A DNA stretch of 64,000 bases from DATKPE01 sp035524335 (GTDB lineage: Bacteria; Bacteroidota; Ignavibacteria; UBA10030; SZUA-254): assembly GCA_035524335.1 (NCBI GenBank), contig DATKPE010000038.1, positions 101,452-165,451 on the forward strand, in the 5' to 3' direction. Positions 8,988 to 16,459 of the stretch are shown here, one piece after another. A program made the translations under genes and the position numbers. The notes beneath the pieces were generated by a model. It was not told where the DNA came from. It saw only the letters and a list, made by a program, of their open reading frames with translations, and did not search any database. The stretch's first letter is position 1, and each line of letters opens with the position of its first letter.

Positions 8988-9016
8988 TTGATTCTGGAAC
9001 GGCATTTCACTATTAT
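8988..9016 (+). promoter_or_regulatory. promoter of the polyprenyl synthase-PTS operon
   Basis: TTGATT (8988-8993), 17 bases, TATTAT (9011-9016). Transcription would start near 9023, about 47 bases before the TTG start codon at 9070. Confidence 0.55.
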
Positions 9017-9069
9017 ATTAATGAAATTCAGACCCGTACCGGGCTTTTTTTCACTCGAATGCAAAAGAT

Positions 9070-10056
9070 TTGACCGATCACTCATTTCAGCGGCGATACG
9101 AAGCCGCACGGATTGCCGTTGAACGGTATCTGCGGAGCGCAGTGCGATCCTCCGAACCGGAAAGCGTGTATGCCCCGATTCGGTACGTTCTTGCGGGGGG
9201 CGGAAAACGGCTTCGGGCCGTCCTTGTCCTCTTCGCCGCGGAGACAGTCGGCGGTTCCGCCCGGGCGGCTCTGCCGGCGGCCGCTGCTGTCGAAATGCTC
9301 CATAATTTCACGCTCGTCCATGACGACATCATGGATCATGCCGATCTTCGCCGGGGCCGACCGACCGTCCACCGGCGCTGGAATACCAGCGTGGCGGTTC
9401 TCGCCGGTGACCAGCTGGTGGCTCTCGCTTACGAAGTCCTGCTGAAATCGAAGGCGGCCGCGGCTCCCCGCCTCCCGGAACTCTTCACGAGGGCGTTCAT
9501 CGATGTCTGCGACGGACAGGGGTTTGACTATGAGTTTGAATCCCGCACCGATGTTTCGATGAAGGAATATCTGGAGATGATCACCCTGAAAACGGGGAGA
9601 GTCATGGCGGCGGCGGCCGAAATCGGCGGGGTGGCGGGTGGGGGATCGGCCCGTCAGAACCGGGCTCTCCGCGTCTACGGAGAACAGCTCGGCCGGGCAT
9701 TCCAGATCAGGGATGATCTGCTCGATATTGTCGGGACAGAAAAGGAATTCGGCAAGACGATCGGCGGAGATATCACCGAGGGAAAAAAAACCTTTCTGCT
9801 GATCGAGGCGTACAGAAGATCGGCGGGTGCCGACAGACGGCTTCTCGGCCGGGTCATCCGGCGCCGCGGGATAACAAAACGGTCGGTGGGGCGGGTCCGG
9901 ACGCTCTATCGGGAACTCGGCGTCATCGCCGCGGCGGAGTCTGCGGTTGCCGCGGCAACCCGGCAGGCTCAACGCGCGCTCCGGGCACTTCCGCCGTCCC
10001 CGTCCCGGGAAGCGCTTGACCGGCTGGCCGAACAGCTTCTTTCCCGGAAGGTCTGA
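9070..10056 (+). CDS. trans-isoprenyl diphosphate synthase
   Basis: Adds isopentenyl diphosphate units to an allylic primer to build geranylgeranyl or longer polyprenyl diphosphates for quinone, lipid-carrier or carotenoid synthesis. Both Asp-rich metal-binding motifs are present: DDIMD (85-89) and DDLLD (215-219). The basic pocket GGGKRLR lies at 43-49. Product length cannot be read with confidence. Length (328) is normal. The start is TTG at 9070, because nearby ATG codons are in other frames or stop at once; no clear ribosome site is seen. It heads an operon with ptsH, ptsI and an isomerase. Confidence 0.88.
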   Translation: MTDHSFQRRYEAARIAVERYLRSAVRSSEPESVYAPIRYVLAGGGKRLRAVLVLFAAETVGGSARAALPAAAAVEMLHNFTLVHDDIMDHADLRRGRPTVHRRWNTSVAVLAGDQLVALAYEVLLKSKAAAAPRLPELFTRAFIDVCDGQGFDYEFESRTDVSMKEYLEMITLKTGRVMAAAAEIGGVAGGGSARQNRALRVYGEQLGRAFQIRDDLLDIVGTEKEFGKTIGGDITEGKKTFLLIEAYRRSAGADRRLLGRVIRRRGITKRSVGRVRTLYRELGVIAAAESAVAAATRQAQRALRALPPSPSREALDRLAEQLLSRKV

Positions 10057-10062
10057 CGCCGG

Positions 10063-10329
10063 ATGATCGAACGGGAAGTGACGATTCGGAACCGGACCGG
10101 TCTGCACACGCGGCCGGCGGCGACGCTGGTGAAAACGGCCGCCCGTTTCTCGGCCGATTTTACGATCATCAAGGACGATATGGAGATCAACGGCAAGAGC
10201 ATCATCGGCGTCATGACCCTGGCCGCCGAACAGGGCTCGACCCTCCTGCTCCGGTTCGACGGAGCCGACGAGGAGCAGGCCTCTGCCGCCATCATTGATC
10301 TCTTTGAACGCGGTTTCGACGAGCAATAA
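10063..10329 (+). CDS. ptsH: phosphocarrier protein HPr
   Basis: Small (88 residues) phosphocarrier of the phosphoenolpyruvate:sugar phosphotransferase system. His15 in TGLHTRPA accepts phosphate from enzyme I. Ser46 in NGKSIIGVM is at the regulatory site used by HPr kinase/phosphorylase where that enzyme exists; no HPr kinase gene is in this window. Its stop TAA shares one base with the ptsI ATG. With no EII gene nearby, a role in regulation or signalling is as likely as sugar uptake. Confidence 0.93.
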   Translation: MIEREVTIRNRTGLHTRPAATLVKTAARFSADFTIIKDDMEINGKSIIGVMTLAAEQGSTLLLRFDGADEEQASAAIIDLFERGFDEQ

Positions 10330-12101
10330 TGGAAACCACAACGACCACAAAGCCGGAAATCATCGTGCGGGGAATCCCGGCATCCCCGGGCATCGCCGTC
10401 GGCACCGCATACATTTTCCTCAAGGAAATCCCCCGCGTCGAGCAGAGGGGAATCCCGGCGGAAGACGTCCCCATCGAAATCGAACGCCTCACCCGCGCGA
10501 TGGAAAAATCGGCGAGGGAGCTCCAGAAGATTCTCGTCTTCGCACAGAAAAAGATCGGCGAGGCAAAGGCCAAGATCCTCGAAGCGCAGATCATGATGCT
10601 TGAGGATGCCGTTCTCATCTCCGCCGTTCAGAAACGGATCCGGCGCGAGATGCTGAACGCGGATTTCATCGTCAGCGATGAGATCGGAAAGTATGCGCGC
10701 ATGATGCTGAACGCTCACGACGAGTACATGCACGAACGGGCGCATGACGTCGAGGATCTGAAAAACCGGATTATCCGCAATCTCCAGCAGGAAAAGCTCA
10801 TCTCCAAGGTGGACGGATCGATTATCGTCGTGGCCCACACGCTCACCCCCGCCGATACGATGATCCTGAGCCGCAACCATGTTCTCGGGTATGCAACCGA
10901 CCTCGGCGGCATCACATCCCACGCGGCGCTGTTTTCCCGGTCGCTCAAGATCCCCGCGGTTGTCGGTCTCGGCGACGTCACGCGCACGGTCGTCACGGGC
11001 GACACCCTGATCATCGACGGCTACAGCGGCACGATCATCGCCTCCCCGACGGAAGAACGCCGTGCCGAGTACGGCCGCCGGCGGGAACACTTTCTCAGGT
11101 TCGAACAACGCCTCGAAGAGCTCAAGGATCTCCCGGCCGATACCGTCGACGGGCATAAGATCGAGCTCTCCGCGAACATTGAGCTTTCCGAGGAACTCGA
11201 GTACGTCGTCCTCCAGGGCTCGCAGGGAGTCGGACTCTACCGGACCGAAAGCCTCCTCATCGGACGGGACGATTTCCCGACCGAAGACGAACAGTATAAG
11301 GAATACAAGCGGATCGCCGCACGGATGTACCCGAACCGCGTCATCATGCGCACCTTCGATATCGGCGGCGACAAGATCGCTCCCGACAGCGCGGAAGAAG
11401 CCAACCCCTTCCTCGGCTGGCGCGGGATCCGGGTCTGTTTCGACCGGCCCGACATCTTCATGAACCAGCTCCGCGCGATGCTGAGAGCCAGCACCAGGAA
11501 AAACCTCGCCATCATGTTTCCGATGATCACGACGATCGAGGAGGTCCGCGAGGCGAAGGAGTTTGTCAGAAAAGCCAAGGAGGAACTGCGCGCGAAAAAG
11601 CAGAAGTTCAACGACGCAACGCCCGTCGGCGTCATGATCGAGGTGCCCGCGGCCGCGCTGAGCGCCAACCAGATCGCACGGGAAGTCGATTTCCTCAGCA
11701 TCGGCTCCAACGACCTGATCCAGTACCTGCTTGCCGTCGACCGCGGCAACAATCTGGTCTCTTCCCTTTACCGGGAATTTGACCCGAGCGTTCTCGCCAT
11801 CCTGAAACACATCATCAATGCGGCGCACAAAGCCGGCATCTGGGCCGGCATATGCGGCGAAATGGCCGGGCATTCCCTCGCGACGCCTCTTCTCATAGGC
11901 CTCGGCATAGACGAATTGAGCGTCGTGCCGGTCGTGCTTCCCGAAATCAAAAAAATCATCAGATCGCTGAACTACAAGGAAATGCAGGACGTGGCAAAAA
12001 CCGCCCTGAACATGACCACCAGCCGGGAAATCGAAGATTACCTCCGGGATTTTTTGCGGAAACGGCTTCCCGATATACCACAGGATAACGACATCCAATA
12101 A
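10329..12101 (+). CDS. ptsI: phosphoenolpyruvate-protein phosphotransferase (PTS enzyme I)
   Basis: Enzyme I takes phosphate from phosphoenolpyruvate and passes it to HPr. The phosphorylated histidine is His198 in DLGGITSHAA. The PEP-binding barrel follows, with GVGLYRTESLLIGRD, FDIGGDK and the SIGSNDLIQYLLAVDRGN signature. Length (590) is close to the usual 570-575, with a short N-terminal addition. The start overlaps the ptsH stop by one base (TAATG), so the two are translationally coupled. The C-terminal region (IIRSLNYKEMQDVAKTAL) is standard. Confidence 0.95.
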   Translation: METTTTTKPEIIVRGIPASPGIAVGTAYIFLKEIPRVEQRGIPAEDVPIEIERLTRAMEKSARELQKILVFAQKKIGEAKAKILEAQIMMLEDAVLISAVQKRIRREMLNADFIVSDEIGKYARMMLNAHDEYMHERAHDVEDLKNRIIRNLQQEKLISKVDGSIIVVAHTLTPADTMILSRNHVLGYATDLGGITSHAALFSRSLKIPAVVGLGDVTRTVVTGDTLIIDGYSGTIIASPTEERRAEYGRRREHFLRFEQRLEELKDLPADTVDGHKIELSANIELSEELEYVVLQGSQGVGLYRTESLLIGRDDFPTEDEQYKEYKRIAARMYPNRVIMRTFDIGGDKIAPDSAEEANPFLGWRGIRVCFDRPDIFMNQLRAMLRASTRKNLAIMFPMITTIEEVREAKEFVRKAKEELRAKKQKFNDATPVGVMIEVPAAALSANQIAREVDFLSIGSNDLIQYLLAVDRGNNLVSSLYREFDPSVLAILKHIINAAHKAGIWAGICGEMAGHSLATPLLIGLGIDELSVVPVVLPEIKKIIRSLNYKEMQDVAKTALNMTTSREIEDYLRDFLRKRLPDIPQDNDIQ

Positions 12102-12124
12102 TCGACAGGAAAGAAGCTTTGCCC

Positions 12125-13174
12125 ATGAACGAAAAAACCGTACAAACCTATGATGCCTCCTCGATGAGGCAGCTGCTCCTCGACTTTCCCTATCAGGCAC
12201 AGGACGCCGTCCGCATCGGGGGGCAGGTCCGGGATGCCGTCACCGCACGAAATGTTCAGAATATCGTCCTTACCGGCCTGGGCGGTTCCGCAATTGGCGG
12301 CGACCTGCTCCGGTCCTACCTTGCCGAAGAACTCCGCGTGCCGTTCGTGATCAACCGGCAGTATACCCTTCCGGAGTTTGTCGGTGCGAAGAGCCTCGTC
12401 GTGGTATCGAGCTATTCGGGCAACACGGAGGAGACGATTGCCGCACACCGCGACGCCGTCCGGCGCAAAGCCCGGGTGGTCTGTGTCAGCTCCGGCGGGG
12501 AGACCTCGAAGATGGCCGCGAAATACCGGCAGGCCCTCGTCACCATTCCGCGCGGATATCCGCCGAGGGCCGCCCTCGGGTATTCGTTCTTCGCTCCCCT
12601 GGTCATGTTCATCAAATCCGGTTTCGTGAAACCGCGTCAGCGGGACATCGACGAGACGCTCTCGCTTCTCAGCAAAAAGGCCCGCGTGTACGGATCGCTT
12701 TCGGCCTCGAATCCGGCGCTCAGGCTGGCCGGAAAAATGCACGGGACCCTGCCCGTTGTCTATTCCTCGGCAGACCGGTTCGACGTGGTGAATCTCCGCT
12801 GGCGCGGTCAGATCGCTGAAAACGCCAAGATGCTCGCGTTCGGTCATGTCATCCCCGAGATGAACCACAACGAACTGGTGGGATGGAACGTCTCGAAGGA
12901 CATCATGAAAAAAATCACCGTCGTGATTCTCCGGGACCGCGGCGATCATCCGCGGGTACAGCTCAGGATGGGCATTACGCGCGAAATTGTTTCCGCCTAC
13001 GCCGGCGAAGTCCTCGAGGTCGCGAGCGAGGGTAAATCGCTTCTCGCGAGGATGTTCTCCCTCATTTACCTCGGCGACTGGGTCAGCTTTTACCTGGCAA
13101 TGCTCAACCGCATCGACCCGACGCCGGTGCGTGTGATCGATATGCTGAAGAAAAAACTGGCCTCTGTTTCGTGA
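12125..13174 (+). CDS. bifunctional phosphoglucose/phosphomannose isomerase (SIS domain)
   Basis: 349 residues with two sugar-isomerase (SIS) domains. The first has VLTGLGGSAIGGDLLRSYL and SSYSGNTEETIAAH (phosphosugar-binding Ser/Thr loop). The Glu and His of PEMNHNELVGW near residue 240 are catalytic in the Pgi/Pmi family known from archaea and some bacteria. It interconverts glucose-6-, mannose-6- and fructose-6-phosphate, fitting its place beside the PTS genes. The start is either ATG 12125 or TTG 12119; the latter is better spaced from AGGAAAG, but ATG is preferred. A strong hairpin follows the stop. Confidence 0.85.
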   Translation: MNEKTVQTYDASSMRQLLLDFPYQAQDAVRIGGQVRDAVTARNVQNIVLTGLGGSAIGGDLLRSYLAEELRVPFVINRQYTLPEFVGAKSLVVVSSYSGNTEETIAAHRDAVRRKARVVCVSSGGETSKMAAKYRQALVTIPRGYPPRAALGYSFFAPLVMFIKSGFVKPRQRDIDETLSLLSKKARVYGSLSASNPALRLAGKMHGTLPVVYSSADRFDVVNLRWRGQIAENAKMLAFGHVIPEMNHNELVGWNVSKDIMKKITVVILRDRGDHPRVQLRMGITREIVSAYAGEVLEVASEGKSLLARMFSLIYLGDWVSFYLAMLNRIDPTPVRVIDMLKKKLASVS

Positions 13175-13179
13175 TCCTG

Positions 13180-13209
13180 CGCCCGGCAGACCTCCCCGCC
13201 TGCCGGGCG
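13180..13209 (+). terminator. 10-bp perfect hairpin after the isomerase gene
   Basis: CGCCCGGCAG (13180-13189) pairs perfectly with CTGCCGGGCG (13200-13209) around a 10-base loop, six bases after the stop codon. There is no T-run after it, so it may act as a Rho-dependent pause or an mRNA 3'-end stabiliser rather than a classical terminator. Confidence 0.5.
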
Positions 13210-13213
13210 TCCC

Positions 13214-13497
13214 CTTGGCACCATCTGCTCGCTCCGGGAACGGTCGGGAGAGATCGTATGGCGGAATTCCGTCGGCACGATCATCAACACCGCTCCGCTC
13301 GCCGCGGGTCAGGTGCTCTATCTCGGGACCCCCGACAAACGTCTGATCGCATTCGACCGTATCATGGAGACCAATTGTGGCAGACGACGATCGGCGGCAG
13401 GATAAATGTCTCACCGGTCGTCTGGGGCGATTGGCTCTTTGCGGCGGGAGATGACAGAAAGATCTATGCATTTCGGCGTGCGGAGGAGAACCAGTGA
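13214..13497 (+). pseudogene. remnant of a PQQ-type beta-propeller protein
   Basis: Two beta-propeller (PQQ-like) blades are readable but in different frames. The first reads GTICSLRERSGEIVWRNSVG and continues through GQVLYLGTPDKRLIAFD. Near 13360-13375 the frame shifts, and the next blade (QLWQTTIGGRINVSPVVWGD ... GDDRKIYAF) continues to TGA TGA at 13495-13500. The 5' end is missing: homology begins directly after the hairpin at 13180-13209 and there is no start codon or ribosome site. The next gene is in the same frame as the second blade. This looks like a gene that lost its 5' part and then decayed. Confidence 0.6.
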
Positions 13498-13515
13498 TGA
13501 ACCGGCACCCTCCGG

Positions 13516-14154
13516 GTGTACCTCGACGATTCGGGACTGGGAGTGACGCCGCTCCGGATGGTTCCGATCCCGGCCGGACCCCATCTTCTCCGTTGCCTGA
13601 ACGGCGACTCGCTCCGGTGGAGCATGGCGGTGTACGCGGAATCACTCAGTGCGGCCGCCGGAGAGAACATCACCCGGGTGAATGCCGTTCCGGTCCTCCG
13701 CAGGATACAGATCATTCCGTTCGGCGCACTGATGGAGACGGGTGGAAAACGGGCAGGCACGACGCCGGCAGAGATCGAACTGCGCGGCGCTGTTCCGATC
13801 GTCTTCTCGCGGCAGTATTATGAGGGGAGCGCCGCGGTGGTCACCGGCGATACGACGATTGTCCTGGCGCCGCTCCGGGTGGAGGCCCCGGATATCCCGC
13901 GATCACCTTATCTCGCTGAGGTAAATTTCAGAAACCCGCCTCCGATCTACCTGACTGCCGGGACAGCAGTTGTGGCCGGGGCGGTCGCGGCGTATTTCAA
14001 ACTGAAGGCGGACGGAGAATACGCAGATTATGCCCTTGGAGGGGGTGTGGGTGTATCTCCGGAGGCGTACAGAAACGACAATCGGGCTGGAGCAGCGTTC
14101 GTCATCTGCCAGGTGAGCATACTGGGGCTTGCCTTCCTGCTCTTTTCGCGATAG
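13516..14154 (+). CDS. PEGA-domain membrane protein, possibly part of a decayed gene
   Basis: About 212 residues from a GTG at 13516. The first 35 residues match a PEGA domain (VYLDDSGLGVTPLRMVPIPA then GPHLLR), a small surface beta-domain. Two hydrophobic segments follow, IYLTAGTAVVAGAVAAYF near 150 and a C-terminal AAFVICQVSILGLAFLLFS, so it is probably membrane anchored. The PEGA homology starts before the GTG (GTLR lies upstream), in the same frame as the preceding PQQ remnant and separated from it only by two stop codons. It may be the tail of one former PQQ-PEGA protein. Whether it is still translated is open. Confidence 0.4.
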   Translation: MYLDDSGLGVTPLRMVPIPAGPHLLRCLNGDSLRWSMAVYAESLSAAAGENITRVNAVPVLRRIQIIPFGALMETGGKRAGTTPAEIELRGAVPIVFSRQYYEGSAAVVTGDTTIVLAPLRVEAPDIPRSPYLAEVNFRNPPPIYLTAGTAVVAGAVAAYFKLKADGEYADYALGGGVGVSPEAYRNDNRAGAAFVICQVSILGLAFLLFSR

Positions 14155-14212
14155 AAGGGGGTTCCGGGAGTGCGTAAAAGCCGGCGAATTTCCCCCAACT
14201 ATCAGTAATAAC

Positions 14213-14241
14213 TTGACTTTCAGTCACATCCAAGCTATATT
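14213..14241 (+). promoter_or_regulatory. promoter of the Crp/Fnr regulator gene
   Basis: TTGACT (14213-14218), 17 bases, TATATT (14236-14241). One of the best promoter matches in the window. Predicted start near 14248, with a leader of about 58 bases containing an inverted repeat. Confidence 0.7.
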
Positions 14242-14264
14242 ATTTGACAAAATCGTAAAAAATG

Positions 14265-14281
14265 TTGAACGAACTGTTCAA
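14265..14281. promoter_or_regulatory. possible operator: TTGAAC-N5-GTTCAA inverted repeat
   Basis: A perfect 6-5-6 inverted repeat lies between the predicted transcription start and the Crp/Fnr start codon. Crp/Fnr family boxes are short dyads of the TTGAT-N4-ATCAA or TGTGA-N6-TCACA kind, so this could be a self-repression site. The spacing differs from classical Fnr sites, so it is only a candidate. Confidence 0.4.
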
Positions 14282-14305
14282 TTTTTGACGAAAGAGAGCG
14301 TTGTC

Positions 14306-15031
14306 ATGAACTTACCGACAAGTCCGCAGCCGCCACTTTCATCCGATCTGGGGGAGGCGATGGAGTTCATCCGGACGGTACCGATATTCAGCGACATCGA
14401 AGCCGGAGAACTCGCAAAAATCGTCCGCGTCGGAGTACGGAAGAAATACAAGAAAGGGAGCATCATCCTTCTTGAGGAGGAGACCGGAGCGGCACTGTTT
14501 GTGATTATTGGCGGCAAGGTCAAGATCGTCCGGACGGACGATGACGGACGCGAGGTCATTCTTTCGATACTCGGGGAGAACGATTTCTTCGGGGAAATGT
14601 CGATCCTGGATGGTCTCTCCCGGTCCGCGAGTGTCGTGGCGATCACGAAGACGGAGCTGTTCATGATCCATCGGCGTGATTTCCTGAAACTTCTGGAAAA
14701 CGTTCCTGCGGTGGCGATTGCCCTGCTGAAGGAACTCACGATGCGTCTGCGGAAAGCGGACGCACAGATCAAGAGTCTGTCGCTGAAGGATGCGGCGGGC
14801 CGTGTCGCGAATGTTGTTCTGCAGCTTGCCGATGATATCGGGACGATCAGGAAGGGAAGGGTGGAGATCGACGAGTTGCCGCTCCAGCAGGACCTTGCGA
14901 ACATGGCGGGAACATCACGCGAAACCATCTCGCGGGTTGTCCACATGTTCATCAAGAAGAATTATCTTGAAATGCAGGGGAATAAGCTGATCATCAAAGA
15001 CTATGAAAAATTCAAAACCCTCTATCCGTAG
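14306..15031 (+). CDS. Crp/Fnr family transcription regulator
   Basis: 241 residues. The N-terminal cyclic-nucleotide-binding-type beta-roll (about 20-140) contains IVRVGVRKKYKKGSIILLEE and FFGEMSILDGLSRSASVVAI. A long dimerisation helix and a winged helix-turn-helix follow, with LQQDLANMAGTSRETISRVV as the recognition part. No Fnr-type N-terminal cysteine cluster is present, so it is not an oxygen sensor of that kind. The effector is unknown. The start is ATG 14306 with GAGAG upstream; the frame is open further but starts before the promoter. It has its own promoter and a dyad in the leader. Confidence 0.88.
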   Translation: MNLPTSPQPPLSSDLGEAMEFIRTVPIFSDIEAGELAKIVRVGVRKKYKKGSIILLEEETGAALFVIIGGKVKIVRTDDDGREVILSILGENDFFGEMSILDGLSRSASVVAITKTELFMIHRRDFLKLLENVPAVAIALLKELTMRLRKADAQIKSLSLKDAAGRVANVVLQLADDIGTIRKGRVEIDELPLQQDLANMAGTSRETISRVVHMFIKKNYLEMQGNKLIIKDYEKFKTLYP

Positions 15032-15096
15032 GAGCATCGTGCCGGAGGGATTGTTCTCTTAATCGTTACGGTAATGTCAGACCCTGGGAGGGGTTG

Positions 15097-15921
15097 ATGG
15101 ATTTCAAGGCAGATCTGCATCTGCATACAACATACTCCGACGGTGCATATTCTCCCGCGGAGCTTGTGGGGAAGGCGCATGGGGCCGGACTGCAGACGAT
15201 CGCGGTCACGGACCACGACAGTGTGGGTGCTGTCGAAGAAGCAATGCGCCATGCATCGACTTTCGGCATGGAAGTGGTGCCCGGGGTGGAGCTGAGCGCC
15301 TGTACGGAAACGGCGGAGTTCCACATCCTCGGATATTTTGTCGATGTGACGAATGTCGAATTTCTGAATGCGCTCGGTGATCTGCGGGAACGCAGAATGC
15401 GGCGCGTCGAGCGCATTGTCGGCAAGCTCAACCGGCTCAATATACCGCTCACCATGGACGAGGTGATGGGCAGTTCGTCCGGCGACTCCCTCGGTCGTCC
15501 GCACATCGCGAACGCGATGGTGAATCAGGGGCATGCCGATTCCTATTATCAGGCGTTCAACAAGTTTCTCGGCGACGGGCGCCCGGCATTCGAAAAAAAG
15601 GACTGCTTTTCGCCGCGCGAGACCATCAGGATGATTGCCGCCGCCGGAGGGCTCTCGTTTCTCGCACATCCGGGGGTCGCCCTCAACGATGACTGTGTGA
15701 AGCATCTCATCGATGAGGGACTCGACGGGATTGAGGTCGTTCACCCGAGCCATTCACCCGAACTCGTGCGTTATTACAGAAATATCGTGAGTCAGTATTA
15801 CCTGCTTGAATGCGGCGGATCGGATTTTCACGGCGGTATGAAAAATGACGAACACCTGCTCGGAAAAATCTCTATCCCCCTTTCCACCGTCGACGCAATG
15901 CGGCGGCGTCTCATTTCGTAA
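15097..15921 (+). CDS. PHP-domain phosphoesterase (YciV/RNase AM-like)
   Basis: 274 residues of the polymerase-and-histidinol-phosphatase (PHP) fold, which binds two or three metals. Motifs seen: DLHLHTTYSDG at 5-15, TDHDSVGAVEEA near 38, then GVELSA, FLAHPGVALN and GGSDFHG. This arrangement is that of YciV/TrpH-type enzymes, which hydrolyse nucleoside 3',5'-bisphosphates and short RNA ends. The start is ATG 15097, five bases after GGGAGG. The stop overlaps an upstream in-frame ATG of ribH by one base, but the ribH start is more likely 39 bases on. Confidence 0.85.
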   Translation: MDFKADLHLHTTYSDGAYSPAELVGKAHGAGLQTIAVTDHDSVGAVEEAMRHASTFGMEVVPGVELSACTETAEFHILGYFVDVTNVEFLNALGDLRERRMRRVERIVGKLNRLNIPLTMDEVMGSSSGDSLGRPHIANAMVNQGHADSYYQAFNKFLGDGRPAFEKKDCFSPRETIRMIAAAGGLSFLAHPGVALNDDCVKHLIDEGLDGIEVVHPSHSPELVRYYRNIVSQYYLLECGGSDFHGGMKNDEHLLGKISIPLSTVDAMRRRLIS

Positions 15922-15959
15922 TGTACATATCATCCGTTCAACCGTACCGGTACTCTCGT

Positions 15960-16442
15960 ATGCCCACGATCATTGAAGGTCACCTGTCTGCATCTCCCTA
16001 CCGGTTCGCTCTCGTCGTCAGCCGGTTCAACGAATTTATCACCCGGCGTCTCCTGGACGGAGCACTCGACTGCCTCCGCCGACACGGAGCCGACGAAAAC
16101 GCCGTTGATGTCATCTACTGCCCCGGCGCGTTCGAACTGCCCCAGACGGCACAGGCTGTCGCCCGGCAGGGAAAACACCACGCCATCCTCTGCCTCGGAT
16201 GTATCGTGCGCGGCGAGACACCCCATTTCGAGTACATTTCCTCTGCGGTCAGCGCCGGTCTCTCCCGCGTCGCGGCGTCCTCTGCCGTGCCGGTGATCTT
16301 CGGCGTCCTGACCACCAACTCGCTTGACCAGGCGATCGACCGCGCAGGCGCCAAAGGCGGCAATAAAGGATGGGACGCCGCTCTGGCCGCCATCGAAGCG
16401 GCCGACCTTTTCCATAAGCTCGGATCCAGAAAAAAACCGTAA
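15960..16442 (+). CDS. ribH: 6,7-dimethyl-8-ribityllumazine synthase
   Basis: Next-to-last step of riboflavin synthesis; condenses 3,4-dihydroxy-2-butanone 4-phosphate with the ribitylamino-uracil and forms icosahedral or pentameric shells. The 160-residue protein has FALVVSRFNEFITRRLLDGA at 16-35, catalytic His89 in GCIVRGETPHFEY and the C-terminal NKGWDAALAAIEAADL. An in-frame ATG at 15921 would add 13 residues, but homologues begin like the MPTIIEGHL at 15960. No other rib gene and no FMN riboswitch is nearby. Confidence 0.92.
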   Translation: MPTIIEGHLSASPYRFALVVSRFNEFITRRLLDGALDCLRRHGADENAVDVIYCPGAFELPQTAQAVARQGKHHAILCLGCIVRGETPHFEYISSAVSAGLSRVAASSAVPVIFGVLTTNSLDQAIDRAGAKGGNKGWDAALAAIEAADLFHKLGSRKKP

Positions 16443-16459
16443 TCTATTCGAGGTCATTT

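Noticed and set aside
9969..12200. 743-codon open frame on the minus strand opposite ptsI
   Set aside because: ptsI is unmistakable on the other strand; the antisense frame has no domain, and such frames are common in GC-rich coding DNA.
15922..15959. FMN riboswitch before ribH
   Set aside because: The gap is too short and the PHP gene ends immediately upstream.
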